A DNA stretch of 41,732 bases from Smittium mucronatum (lineage: Eukaryota > Kickxellomycota > Harpellomycetes > Harpellales > Legeriomycetaceae): NCBI GenBank assembly GCA_001953115.1, contig LSSL01000162.1, positions 1 to 41,732 of the forward strand. Direction: 5' to 3'. Shown here piece after piece: positions 25,053-33,854 of this stretch (positions are counted from its first letter, which is position 1; each line of letters starts with the position of its first letter). A model generated the notes under the pieces. The model saw only the letters and a list, made by a program, of their open reading frames with translations. It ran no database searches and was not told the origin of the DNA. Both the position numbers and the translations under genes were made by a program.

Positions 25053-25310
25053 GGGGGATTCTTAGGCTGACCAGACGCTTTTTTCCACTAGTGTTATAGG
25101 CTTATTTTATTTAAGCGCACTATCGGCTTAACAATTGCGTTTGTTTTAAAATTTCTGGTAAATTTCCCAATTTATGATTTCACACAATATTATTTGCTAT
25201 ATTAGAGTTTTAAGCAAATAATAAACATGCTATTACTAATGGATGTTTTTATTAAAAAGGAAATAAGAAACTTTTAATAGTAAAACGTCTGGTTTGCTAA
25301 AGAATCTGCC
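25053..25310 (-). mobile_element. MITE family 1 copy A (inverted orientation)
   Basis: Starts GGGGGATTCTTAGGCTGACCAGACG and ends CGTCTGGTTTGCTAAAGAATCTGCC, imperfect terminal inverted repeats of about 25 bp. It is 258 bp long. Interior blocks (CTTTTTTCCACTAGTG...AGGCT near the left end; GGAAATAAGAAACTTTTAATAG near the right) match copies D and F, which run in the same direction. No coding capacity. The next copy begins 6 bp later. Confidence 0.7.
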
Positions 25311-25316
25311 ATATAT

Positions 25317-25576
25317 GGAGATTCTCTTTGAGAGCGGACGCTTTCATATTAAATTTTTACTATTTTCCTAATTTGGAAAGATTGCGCTAATATCGGATAT
25401 TAATTTATTGTGTAATTCAAAATATGGATTTTAGAGACTAATTTTCTACTGGTAGAGTGCTGTAATTTATTAGAGCCAAAATGCATTTCTATTTTTATTG
25501 GTCTGGTTTTAAAAATATCAAAGTGTAGCCAATATTTTTCTCAGTAAAAAAAGTCTGGTCTTCGAATGAATCTCCC
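25317..25576 (+). mobile_element. MITE family 1 copy B
   Basis: Left end GGAGATTCTCTTTGAGAGCGGAC and right end GTCTGGTCTTCGAATGAATCTCCC. 260 bp. Very similar along its full length to the copy at 29979-30241: both have TTTTACT-TTTTCCTAATT near the left end, then a TCAAAATATG-ATTTTAGAG block, TTTCTATTTTTATTGG-CTGGT, GTGTAGCCAATA and AGTAAAAAAAGTCTGGTC. Six bp separate it from copy A and six from copy C. TA flanks the TGG...CCA ends, but a true target-site duplication cannot be distinguished because the junctions are A/T. Confidence 0.8.
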
Positions 25577-25582
25577 ATATGC

Positions 25583-25840
25583 ATGATTCTCTTTGAGCTT
25601 AGACACTTCCCTATTAAAAATTCAACACTTTTTCATTTTGAAATATTAACACTCTTAATGCATAAGTCATTGGGTATTTTAGAATTTAATCTACAAAGAG
25701 AAGTCTTCTACCAGCAAAATGCTGAAAATTTACTGGATCTATTATGCCTTTCTATATTTGTTGGAGTAATGATGATTTTGTTTTTATTGTAGCCAATGGT
25801 TTTCATAGTAATTAATTGTAAAGTCTTGAAAAGAATATCC
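25583..25840 (+). mobile_element. MITE family 1 copy C, adjacent to copy B
   Basis: Starts GATTCTCTTTGAGCTTAGACACTTCC and ends AAGTCTTGAAAAGAATATCC, with the internal block TTTTATTGTAGCCAATGG before the right end. It is the same length and order of blocks as copy B, so it is a direct neighbour in the same orientation. More diverged than B. The open frame at 25583-25792 lies wholly inside it and is not a gene. Confidence 0.65.
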
Positions 25841-25988
25841 AATATATTTATATTTTAAACTCTAAACTTCTGTTTTTGTGATTAGGCATGGATATAATCA
25901 TCTTTGGATACTCTTTGAGTCATTAGAATTTTTTTTAAAGCTTATCCTAAAAATACCTTTATGCATTTCCCAAAAAACAAACAAATAT

Positions 25989-26251
25989 GGGATGATATTT
26001 TCTAAGATCAGACTTTATTTCACTATAGTAACCATTGGCTAAATTGCTATCTGTTCTTTACAAAGCAATTAAAAATAGAGAAACACACTAGCTTTAATAA
26101 GATTTCTACGTTATGCATATAAGAGATTTCCTTTTGTAATCCAAAATTTAAATTATTCAATAATTTTATACATTATTTTTGTGGTTTATTTCCATATTAG
26201 GAAAGTAGTTAAAATTTAATAGGAAAGCGTCCGAATCTCAGAAAAAACCTC
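25989..26251 (-). mobile_element. MITE family 1 copy D (inverted)
   Basis: Left end GGGATGATATTTTCTAAGATCAGACTTTATTTCACTATAGTAACCATTGGCTA corresponds to the reverse complement of the right end of copy B (interrupted blocks). The right end has TTAGGAAAGTAGTTAAAATTTAATAGG then AAGCGTCCGAATCTCAGAAAAAACCTC. 263 bp, non-coding. Fourth member of the cluster at 25.05-26.25 kb. Confidence 0.65.
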
Positions 26252-27732
26252 ACATATAGCTTACTTCTCATAGTTTTAATGTTTTCTAAAAGAAAAATTC
26301 AGATGAAAAAAGTATTGGTCTAATTGAGTATGCAGAGTGATTTTTTTGAGGGGCTGCCCATTTCATCATCAAAAATCACACAATATCATACATAAGTTTG
26401 GTCATTTCACAATTACATAAACAGATCACTTTTCAATCTTCTATAATTAAATTCTCTTGATGAATCATTAGAACGATAGCTTTTTTTTATGACGGCCTGA
26501 TACAACCTACTGAAAATATTGCATATTTTTTTTCAATTTGGCAACCACGTTTTGGCATAGCTTCTATGGTTTAACATATATTTCTTTTTACATAAATATA
26601 AATTAATAATCTACAACTTCTTTTGATGGGATCAAATGGTAAGTGGAATGTCAGAAACAAGCAATATTTATGGTTGAATAGGGAGATTTCTTTAAACCCA
26701 TTTTGTAGAAATCCAAATTTGGCAGGGGTCAGTTTTTTTCAATGGGATATACATAATAGAACAATATCTTATTAAATGACGCATTTTTACATTGGATCAG
26801 AGAAAAAATAAAGCTGGTTTTAATATCACCTATATAGTCTGTTAAATTTACTCATCAGGTATCAATAAAAGAGTGGATGATCTAATTATGATAATAAATG
26901 ATGCTATTTTATGCACATCAATTAAATTGTATAATTATGGCATAAAAAAAGCTTAGTAAATAAAGATATCCGACATTATCCATCTCAAATTTAGGTCATA
27001 CAAAATAAGTTGTAAAGGAATAAGCTAATAGATTTTTTTTATTGAAAAATCTTAATTGACCAAAAAGAGAAAAAATTTACTGCAAATTACCTACATTCCA
27101 TCACCTAATAATTGTGATAGTAACTTGAAGTTATTCAATTATTTACAAAAAAAATAAATTATCTGGTTTCGATTTTGTATCGCATGATGTTAATTTTCCC
27201 CGATAAGTAAAACAAAACAAAGCATTATTAATGAGAAGGTAATTATGTCTATAAATAACCATGAAACTTGAAAAAATCTAGGAGGTTGAAATATATGGAC
27301 CAATTCAAATTAAATTGTATTAAACATCAATACAAGAATTTAGAGGAAAATAAAGTAAAAATATTTAGAAAGGTTCTTTTTTTTGCAGAAATCTTAATTA
27401 TCGAATAGATTTTTCGGAAAAAGTTTTTGTTTGAAAATTTTTAAGCTATATATCTCAAACTTCTTTTAATAAATGCATTAGAATTTGTTAGCGATGTATT
27501 TATTGTCTTAAAATAAAGTCTATATTGGCATTATAACAAAATTTTAGGGGATGCCATTCTTCAACCAGCAAAAAAATTTATCCGCGCTTATACATAATTA
27601 TTTAAGTCAAAAGTTATTTTTTTCGGAAAATCAGCAATCTCTTAGCCATTTAATTTCAAAGATGCGTTTCGGGATAGTTGTTCAGTGTAAAACTAAGGTT
27701 TTTGAAGCCTTATTATAATCTTATAAAATTAA

Positions 27733-27993
27733 ACTTATCAAGTCGGTTTTTTTATGCAGCATATTTCATCAATAAACGCGATCATTAATCAATACAAGTG
27801 TATTCAGGCTACTCATCTTTCAATTAGCAATTAATCGAACCATCAAACTTGTGAAGTTTTCCTTAAAGATGCGAATAAACTCAGGTTATTTTCCAGATTA
27901 GATGAAATTATGAATACATATTCCATAGAAATAGAATCCGATAAGCTAAGCAAATTTAAACATATCAACATAAGATTTATGTTTGCTTTTTAA
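27733..27993 (+). pseudogene. Possible decayed coding fragment, unknown family
   Basis: One frame of 87 codons from the TAA at 27730-27732 to the TAA at 27991-27993, with an ATG at 27754 and one internal TAA (27832-27834). About eight stops would be expected by chance at this composition. The translation is balanced, with charged residues in helix-like spacing (FLKDANKLRLFSRLDEIM). No motif is recognised. Upstream sequence at 27540-27720 also reads coding-like in another frame with several stops, which would fit a frameshifted relic of a larger gene, but chance remains possible. Confidence 0.25.
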
Positions 27994-28112
27994 TCATTAA
28001 TGCTGCTTGAGTCATCTTGTGATGGTAATTTACATCTAATCGAGTATCTATATTCGGGTATCCTAAAATATCAATTATATTTTATTAAGCACACAGTCTG
28101 ATAAATCAAGGG

Positions 28113-28134
28113 GTTCGATTTTGGCAAATCGAAC
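28113..28134. repeat. Perfect 9-bp stem hairpin
   Basis: GTTCGATTT, loop TGGC, AAATCGAAC. It is unusually GC-containing for the region. There is no T-run after it and no gene beside it, so its role is unknown. Confidence 0.7.
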
Positions 28135-29510
28135 ACAATTATTTTTTTCAGTAATATGGTCGATTCATAAAAATAATTTTTAAAAATGATGAATACTATC
28201 AGGTTTCCTATATCACATACGATTACTACTAGAAAACCTCATCGAAATCTTGTACTGTTTCATCTCCTGCGAGTATTTTTAATGATTTAAATCAACTAGT
28301 TATCAGTAAAAACCGATAAATATAAATATCAGCAAAAAATAAAGAAAATCAATAAGGTTTTCTAATCTAATATATTAGAAATAAGAGTCACTTAAAAAGT
28401 TATTTTGATACTAAATCTTATATAAAGGTTTAATTAGTAGTTTATTAAAGATAAATTTCGTGAATTTAAATTATAATACCTGAGCCTACTTCTTGATTGT
28501 ACCAATTAAATAAATTTTATATTGGATCTACACTATTCATACAAATACACTAGCGTTTAATAATTAACCTTATCCCCAGGAAAAAATGTTGGAATCTATG
28601 TATCTTCAAATTAAAAAAAGGTCAAAAATACAAATCAGATCAATAAATCTTTTTTTTTATGCGAAAGATTTGTTATGAGATTAATACGATTTTAAAATAA
28701 AATTATATTTAAGAATGTTATTAAACAGTGTGGTTTATGATATCTTGCAAGATTTTCCGATTTTCTGATTATTTGAATATTGAAATTTTCAATTGTTTTT
28801 ACTATAATTAAAAAACGGATTGTTTCATATTATTCATATTAAGTTAATTATAAATACATTCGTGATAATCTTTTGAATTCTGTATTATTATATATCAATC
28901 TTTCAGGACTAGATTTACAAAAATGATACATGCTTTTTGACTAAGAATTACTTTTTAGTTATATGATTTTTTTTTAGTTGGTTTCATTTTTTATAGAATA
29001 TAATAAAGAATATTAGATTTCATATATTTCAGCATAATGTATTCTCGGGGTAATAAGAGATGATTTAAAGTATACATATACAAATCGATAAGAAGTTTTG
29101 CTAAATTCACTTATTTTACATATAGAAAATTTAAATCCAGCCAGTTTTGATATCCCGATAGATGATTCTAGTATGCAGTTTTTGCTATCAGAAACATACA
29201 CTTTTCTTATTATCATCCCAAAGACCAGGAATGAAAAAATCACCCATTTTCTGTTTTATTTTTGTTTAAATTGATTAGTTTTATATCCGACTAAATATAT
29301 TGATGATATGATAAATATTTTTAATTGAGTGCCGAATTGCCACCAGAATAGCTTAAAACACTGCTGAATGGGGGTTTAATAAATATAAAGTAAATTCAGC
29401 ATGGTTATAAAATATATGATAAAGGCAATAATAAAATTTCTAATTTTTTTAGGTGCTAAGTTTTTTAAATATTTTGATATTGATATTTCTTTAAAATTTT
29501 ATATAGAAAC

Positions 29511-29638
29511 GGTGTCAGGATATTTAACCTACATGTCACTTTATCTAATTATTCATGCCTTCATAAAATAAAAATAAAAGTAATTAACTAGTAATTTTTT
29601 TTCATTTTTAAATCTTATGTCTTATAAAAAGCGTAAAG
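29511..29638 (+). mobile_element. Left part of a second copy of the hAT-like MITE
   Basis: GGTGTCAGGATATTTAACCTACATG...CTAATTATTCATGCC at about 29511-29560 repeats the left end of the complete copy at 29639-29847 (GGTGTCAGGATATTTGACCTAAATG...CTAATTATGCAGCC). No matching right end was found, so it is truncated, perhaps interrupted by insertion of the complete copy directly after it. Confidence 0.55.
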
Positions 29639-29855
29639 GGTGTCAGGATATTTGACCTAAATGACATTTCACCTAATTATGCAGCCTATTATGAGTTAAA
29701 ATCAAAATGTACTTCCCCAGTAAAAATAGTTAATTTGTATGAGATATTCTTTTTAAAAATATATGCTTAATACTTAATTATTAGTAGTCATAAATTGCTT
29801 GAAATGTCATGTAGGTCAATTGGAAAGAGGTGAAATGTCCCGTAACAGCGTAAAG
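29631..29855. mobile_element. hAT-like MITE with perfect 8-bp target-site duplication
   Basis: GCGTAAAG occurs directly on both sides (29631-29638 and 29848-29855). The 209-bp element begins GGTGTCAGGATATTTGACCT and ends AGGTGAAATGTCCCGTAACA, imperfect 20-bp terminal inverted repeats (G-ATTT-ACCT shared). An 8-bp duplication is characteristic of the hAT superfamily. No coding capacity. It appears to have landed in an older copy of the same family starting at 29511. Confidence 0.75.
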
Positions 29856-29975
29856 AGATTATTGGTGAGTCTGTAATTATGGATATTATTAACAACAAAT
29901 AGACCTAATTTAATTTGGGAATAAAATATTTGAAATTGACAAATAGTAAGTTACACGTATTAGAACCAGAGCATA

Positions 29976-30244
29976 GCTGGGAGATTCTCTTTGAGAGCGG
30001 ACACTTTCATGCTAAATTTTTACTGTTTTCCTAATTCAGAAATATGGTGAAAAGATAAAACATAATGTTATTGGGTAGCTCAAAATATGAATTTTAGAGG
30101 TTAATTTTCTATCGGTAAAATATTGAAATTTTATCAGAGACAGTATATTTTTCTATTTTTATTGGACTGGTATAAAACAAATTTAAGTGTAGCCAATAGT
30201 TTGGACAGTAAAAAAAAGTCTGGTCTTTGAAAGAATCTCCCAGC
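29976..30244 (+). mobile_element. MITE family 1, best-preserved copy (I)
   Basis: Ends are GCTGGGAGATTCTCTTTGAG and AAAGAATCTCCCAGC, so the inverted termini match perfectly for at least 13 bp (GCTGGGAGATTCT / AGAATCTCCCAGC) and imperfectly for about 25. CATA lies directly outside on both sides (29972-29975 and 30245-30248) and may be a 4-bp duplication. It aligns with copy B throughout, with the same internal blocks including GTGTAGCCAATA and TTTTTATTGG-CTGGT. Non-coding. Youngest-looking member. Confidence 0.85.
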
Positions 30245-30249
30245 CATAT

Positions 30250-32050
30250 TTGCTAAATGTAAATAACGCAGGCTAGTGTTATTTTTGTAAATGCTATGGC
30301 ACTATCTGAAAAAACAAGCTTGGGGATAAAGAGCGACTTTTTCTGCAAAAGCTGATAATACGAATGTTTTATTTGCTATTCAGAACTCTTATTTATTGGC
30401 TAATAAGAAAGCAGAAGCTATATAAACACTTTACATATCAATAAAGTAATTAGTCTTTCTCAAGGTCAAAAATATGATAAATCCCCATTTGTGCATTATA
30501 TCATTATCTATTCGATAATTGGTGATAATAAACTAATTGTATATGAATTTATTTTTATAAATGCGAGGTTAGTCAGTGTGCAAGATATTGATTTTTATCA
30601 CTATCATTAGTAGTTTGCCATTACACACTTTATTGGCTCAATATATTGATAAATTGTTTAAAGTTAGAACCTATATATATATATTTATTGGTATATCGCA
30701 AAGATCAGATGGCTTATGTATTTAATTTAATATTTCTTATAAAGAAGATAAAAGCTAGAAATAAGCGTAATGTAGCTTCACCAAAGAATCACCCAGATAT
30801 TAGAGTAAGCCGGAATTGTGAACTCAGTCCTAAAATGTGTATTTAATTGGTTTTTGGACTTTGTTCAGATAAATAAAAAATAAACCACTTTTTATTATTT
30901 TATCCGAATAATAACCAGTAAATATAGAATTACACTTTTTAGTTTAGCAAAAATGAACGATTCTAAATTGGCTTCATTTTTCTCAATATATGCAAATACT
31001 GAAAAAAAAAATTCCAATATCTTTTGTATAATAACCGCTGAGAAAATGTATGAGAATTATTCATATTATTATGGCCGTGAAATAGCAAATAAACAAGGAG
31101 TAATTTTCCCAAAATGGACAATATGACAACGTTTTTTTGATTTTTAGAGGTATACTAGCCAAAGAACTCCTATAAAAAAATACATATCTTAGTTTGATCT
31201 TAATTTAATGAGATGATTATATCCTATTAAAATCGAAATTTTATTTAACCCTACCTAATAGAATTTTATCAAATATAATTTTTATAAAAAAGGATACGCA
31301 GCATATTGGTTATAAACTCAAATTATTGAGAAAAAATTTCAATTTTAGAACACAAGATAATTGCATGTAATAGTGAAAAGCGGGAATAAGCAACCGAAAG
31401 CTTTATTTAAATCCTACCCTGCACAATCAAATGAGAGCTCAAATCTAGATTGGCGAGTAAGTTTAAAAATTATTTGTCGGATAAAACCTTTTATTTTACC
31501 AATAGTGAGAGTTTTTATAATTTTTTTACATAATAGTTTTAATAATTTCCAATTTAGGAAAGCGTCAAAATTTTATTACAATAGGGTCTGTCTTATGTCT
31601 GCATTACGAACTTGAAAGAATCTGCGGACTTTGTCTTTTACCAACTTTACCTTTTGATGACATAAGCCATTTATAATGGAATTAGTGAAATTTTTTAATC
31701 TTTACTCAGTCTACCAATCATTAACGTCTACCGGTTTTGTTTTTGTTTTATAAAATGGGTTGAAGCTATAAAAATGAATTTTTGGGTTAGGATTGAACTA
31801 GAAAGATATTCGCATATTTTCACAACTTTTTTATTGGCCATTAATAATAAAAAATATCATCAAAACACTAATGGATTTTCAATATCATCTAAATTTACTA
31901 GATTAGAATTGAATGGTTTACTCTTTTCAATTATAGCGAATAGAATTTCGATTTTTAGGAAAATTTGATCAGAAAAATCCACATATATTTATTCAAAATT
32001 TTGAACTGCCAATAATAAAAAAAATTTGAAATTTTTTTCGAGATTCGGAC
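30250..32050. other. Intergenic region with short plus-strand open frames
   Basis: No gene is assigned. Short plus-strand frames at 30646-30846, 30953-31126 (57 codons from an ATG, balanced composition), 31361-31615 and 31774-31968 give the impression of broken coding sequence. None carries a recognisable motif, and lengths are within chance. At about 31541-31627 the sequence CCAATTTAGGAAAGCGTC...GAAAGAATCTGCGG resembles the right end of an inverted family 1 MITE. Confidence 0.4.
31541..31627 (-). mobile_element. Possible right-end remnant of MITE family 1
   Basis: TTCCAATTTAGGAAAGCGTC then, after A/T sequence, GAACTTGAAAGAATCTGCGG. The order of blocks matches the right ends of inverted copies D (25989-26251) and F (33594-33854), but the spacing differs and no left end was located. 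Confidence 0.3.
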
Positions 32051-32354
32051 TTAACCCTTTCCGGGCACAAATTAGTGCATTAGTCCCATTTGTGTATATA
32101 AACAATTTCAGTTGGCCTAAATTTCTGATTTTTTCAAGGGAATTTAGCAAAAATAGTCATGTTTTATAAAATAACTGCGAAAATAGTCAAAATAAATCGT
32201 TGTAGTTATATACCAGCGAATGGAAAAATTTACATAAAGTTTCAGGAGTTCTAAAGGGCTATCCAAAAAAAATCAAAGCGCTTTTTTTTTTTTTTATTGG
32301 GCTAAATGTACCAAGTAAACAAGCTGCTAAAATGCTGAAACGAATTACAAAAAT

Positions 32355-32614
32355 GCCAGATTCTCTAACAGATCAGTCACTTGTCTAATATATTTCTACT
32401 AATTTCCTAATATAGAAATTGGTGCGAAGCTAAAGCATAAAAATATTGGATAATTCATAATATGTATTATAGAAACCGATTTTCTATTGGTAAAATGAAG
32501 AAGGTGTTTAGGTTTAGTAAATATTTTCAGCCTTTGAATATTTGGTTATGATTAATTTTTATTGTAGCCTACTATTTAGATAGTAAAAAGCAGTCTGGTC
32601 TTGAAGGAGTCTCC
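32355..32614 (+). mobile_element. MITE family 1 copy E, nested in the TTAA element
   Basis: Left end CCAGATTCTCTAACAGATCAG and right end CAGTCTGGTCTTGAAGGAGTCTCC. 260 bp, with family blocks TTTCTACTAATTTCCTAATATAG, ATAATATGTATTATAGA, GATTTTCTATTGGTAAAAT and TTTTTATTGTAGCCTA. It lies entirely between the arms of the TTAA element and so inserted after it. Confidence 0.7.
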
Positions 32615-32621
32615 TATTTAT

Positions 32622-32849
32622 CACAGCTTTTGTCAATGCCATGGGGGGGGGGGGTCTTTAGGTTGGTAGATTGCACCATTTCACCGTAGGTACGCAGCCA
32701 GTAGTACAGCGGAGGTGCTTTATGTAGTTAGGATAATAGTCTTTTCTATACGTCTTTTTCTTTTATCGTATTTTTATTAATTTGGTTTTTAACGAAGCTA
32801 TCTTACACTAAAATTCCGCGATACAAAAAAAAAAAACCACAGCTTTTGT
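32622..32849 (+). mobile_element. Full-length SINE with tRNA-like head and 12-bp target-site duplication
   Basis: CACAGCTTTTGT at 32622-32633 is repeated at 32838-32849. The insert of about 204 bp ends ATTCCGCGATAC plus 12 A (32825-32836). Near its 5' end, GGGGTCTTTAGGTTGGTAGATTGCACC (32651-32677, given here with its D-arm-like TTGGTAGA at 32664-32671) resembles the start of a tRNA including an A box. GGTACGCAGCC at 32689-32699 matches the B-box consensus GGTTCGANNCC at most positions, at the right spacing for an internal RNA polymerase III promoter. The body after the B box aligns with the copies at 4746 and 6037. A G12 run (32643-32654) lies at the head. Confidence 0.8.
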
Positions 32850-33139
32850 TTACTTGATGCAATTAAACCAATTAAAAAAATAATAGATATTTAAAATTGT
32901 TTGGATAATTAACTGGATTAACTTAAAAACTTGGATTAGAATTGCTCCTATTTGCTGAACATATAATCCCATCGATTTATTTTGACTATTTTTGCAATTA
33001 TTTTATAAAACATGACCATTTTTGCTTAATCCCCTTTATTTAATAATATATAAGAGTGATTTATACAACGGTACTCTTGAAAATAATATGAAAGCCATTT
33101 TTTTGCCATCGGCCCTGAAAGGGTTAATGGAGTGTAGAC

Positions 33140-33414
33140 TCAACCCTTTCCAGACCCTGTAATGCTTTGAATTCCTATTAGCCAATATATCATTTTCTAT
33201 TCGATGGTTTATGAAAATGATCCATTTACTCGAGTTTATTCAAAATAAAATATTTGTATTGGCCAAAAATTGGGTGACGTTTTTGTACATCAGTCCTGAA
33301 GCGATTAAGACTAACATTATTGTATATGGGCATCCGCTCTCGAAAAGGTATGATAATATTTTTATTGATGGAAAACCAAACACGGCTTTTATACTATCGA
33401 CCCTGAAAAGGATA
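33140..33414. mobile_element. Degenerate TTAA-family element
   Basis: Left end TCAACCCTTTCCAGACCCTG and right end TCGACCCTGAAAAGGATAAA fit the CCCTTTC-GGGC / GCCC-GAAAGG termini of the elements at 6823 and 32051. The flanking TTAA has degenerated (TCAA, ATAA). A similar inner end, CAGTCCTGAAGCGATTAAG, occurs at 33291-33309. The open frames at 33211-33462 (+) and 33240-33467 (-) lie across it and are not genes. Confidence 0.5.
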
Positions 33415-33593
33415 AATTTTTTGAAATTCCTAATTTGGAAACAATTACAAAGGAAAAAGTAAATCAATTATGTTATCAAAAGTTGAAACTTTTATTACAT
33501 ATGATTTACTTTTGAAAAATAAGGCTAGTTGGATTTATTAATAAGATTAAATGTTATAAATGGCCAAATTTATTTTGAAAACGCTTTAATTTT

Positions 33594-33854
33594 GGAGATT
33601 TTTTTCAAAGCCAGGCTTATTTTACTATGCAAATCATTGATAAATTCTAATTTATTCTTCAACAAGACAATAAAAATAGGAAACACATACTATTTCAAAT
33701 TTTTTTAATTGATTTTGCCATAAAGAATTTTTTTTTGTGTTTTCAATTTTGAATTGCCCAATAATTTTACATACTTTTTTAGTAAAGCATTTCCCAAATT
33801 AGGAAAGCAATAGAAATTTAATAGTTAAGTTTGCACTCTCAAGAGGAATCTCCC
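33594..33854 (-). mobile_element. MITE family 1 copy F (inverted)
   Basis: Left end TGGAGATTTTTTTCAAAGCCAGGC corresponds to the reverse complement of copy I's right end; right end GTTTGCACTCTCAAGAGGAATCTCCC corresponds to the reverse complement of the left end. 261 bp, non-coding. Inner blocks TTTTACTATGCAAATCATTG and CCCAAATTAGGAAAGCAATAG agree with copy D. Confidence 0.7.

Larger units (their letters stand above)
26252..29500. other. Intergenic region with a few short coding-like relics
   Basis: No intact gene. Two plus-strand stretches look more protein-like than the background: 26602-26772 (57 codons without a stop, including GKWNVRNKQYLWLNREISL) and 27733-27993 (87 codons with one TAA at 27832-27834, including LRLFSRLDEIMNTYSIEIES). 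Neither family is recognised, and frames of 60-90 codons occur by chance in this window. A perfect 9-bp hairpin lies at 28113-28134. A 76-codon minus-strand frame at 29013-29243 is unremarkable. Confidence 0.4.
32051..33127. mobile_element. TTAA-flanked foldback element carrying nested MITE and SINE
   Basis: TTAA stands at both outer ends (32051-32054 and 33124-33127). Termini are CCCTTTCCGGGC and GGCCCTGAAAGGG. Inside, a 53-bp arm at 32147-32199 is inverted at 32973-33025 with three differences (about 94% identity), so the arms are near 150 bp. Removing the family 1 MITE (32355-32614) and the SINE with its duplication leaves about 590 bp of original element. No transposase is visible. The TTAA duplication and C-rich ends are piggyBac-like; long arms are unusual for simple piggyBac MITEs, so this is a foldback derivative or a different TTAA-targeting superfamily. 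Confidence 0.75.

Noticed and set aside
25583..25792. 69-codon plus-strand frame
   Set aside because: Lies wholly inside MITE family 1 copy C and is not conserved as a frame in copies B, E or I.
26602..26900. Merlin/IS1016-type transposase start (KW..RNKQ..EISL)
   Set aside because: The resemblance is limited to a few residues, and no downstream catalytic D or E motifs could be placed.
28113..28134. Transcription terminator or riboswitch
   Set aside because: A good hairpin, but no adjacent gene or T-run and a eukaryotic context.
32651..32700. tRNA gene
   Set aside because: A- and B-box-like motifs are present, but no acceptor or anticodon stem can form; the context is a SINE head with poly(A) tail and target-site duplication.
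33211..33467. Overlapping 83- and 75-codon frames on opposite strands
   Set aside because: They fall across a degenerate TTAA-family element, and no motif is present.
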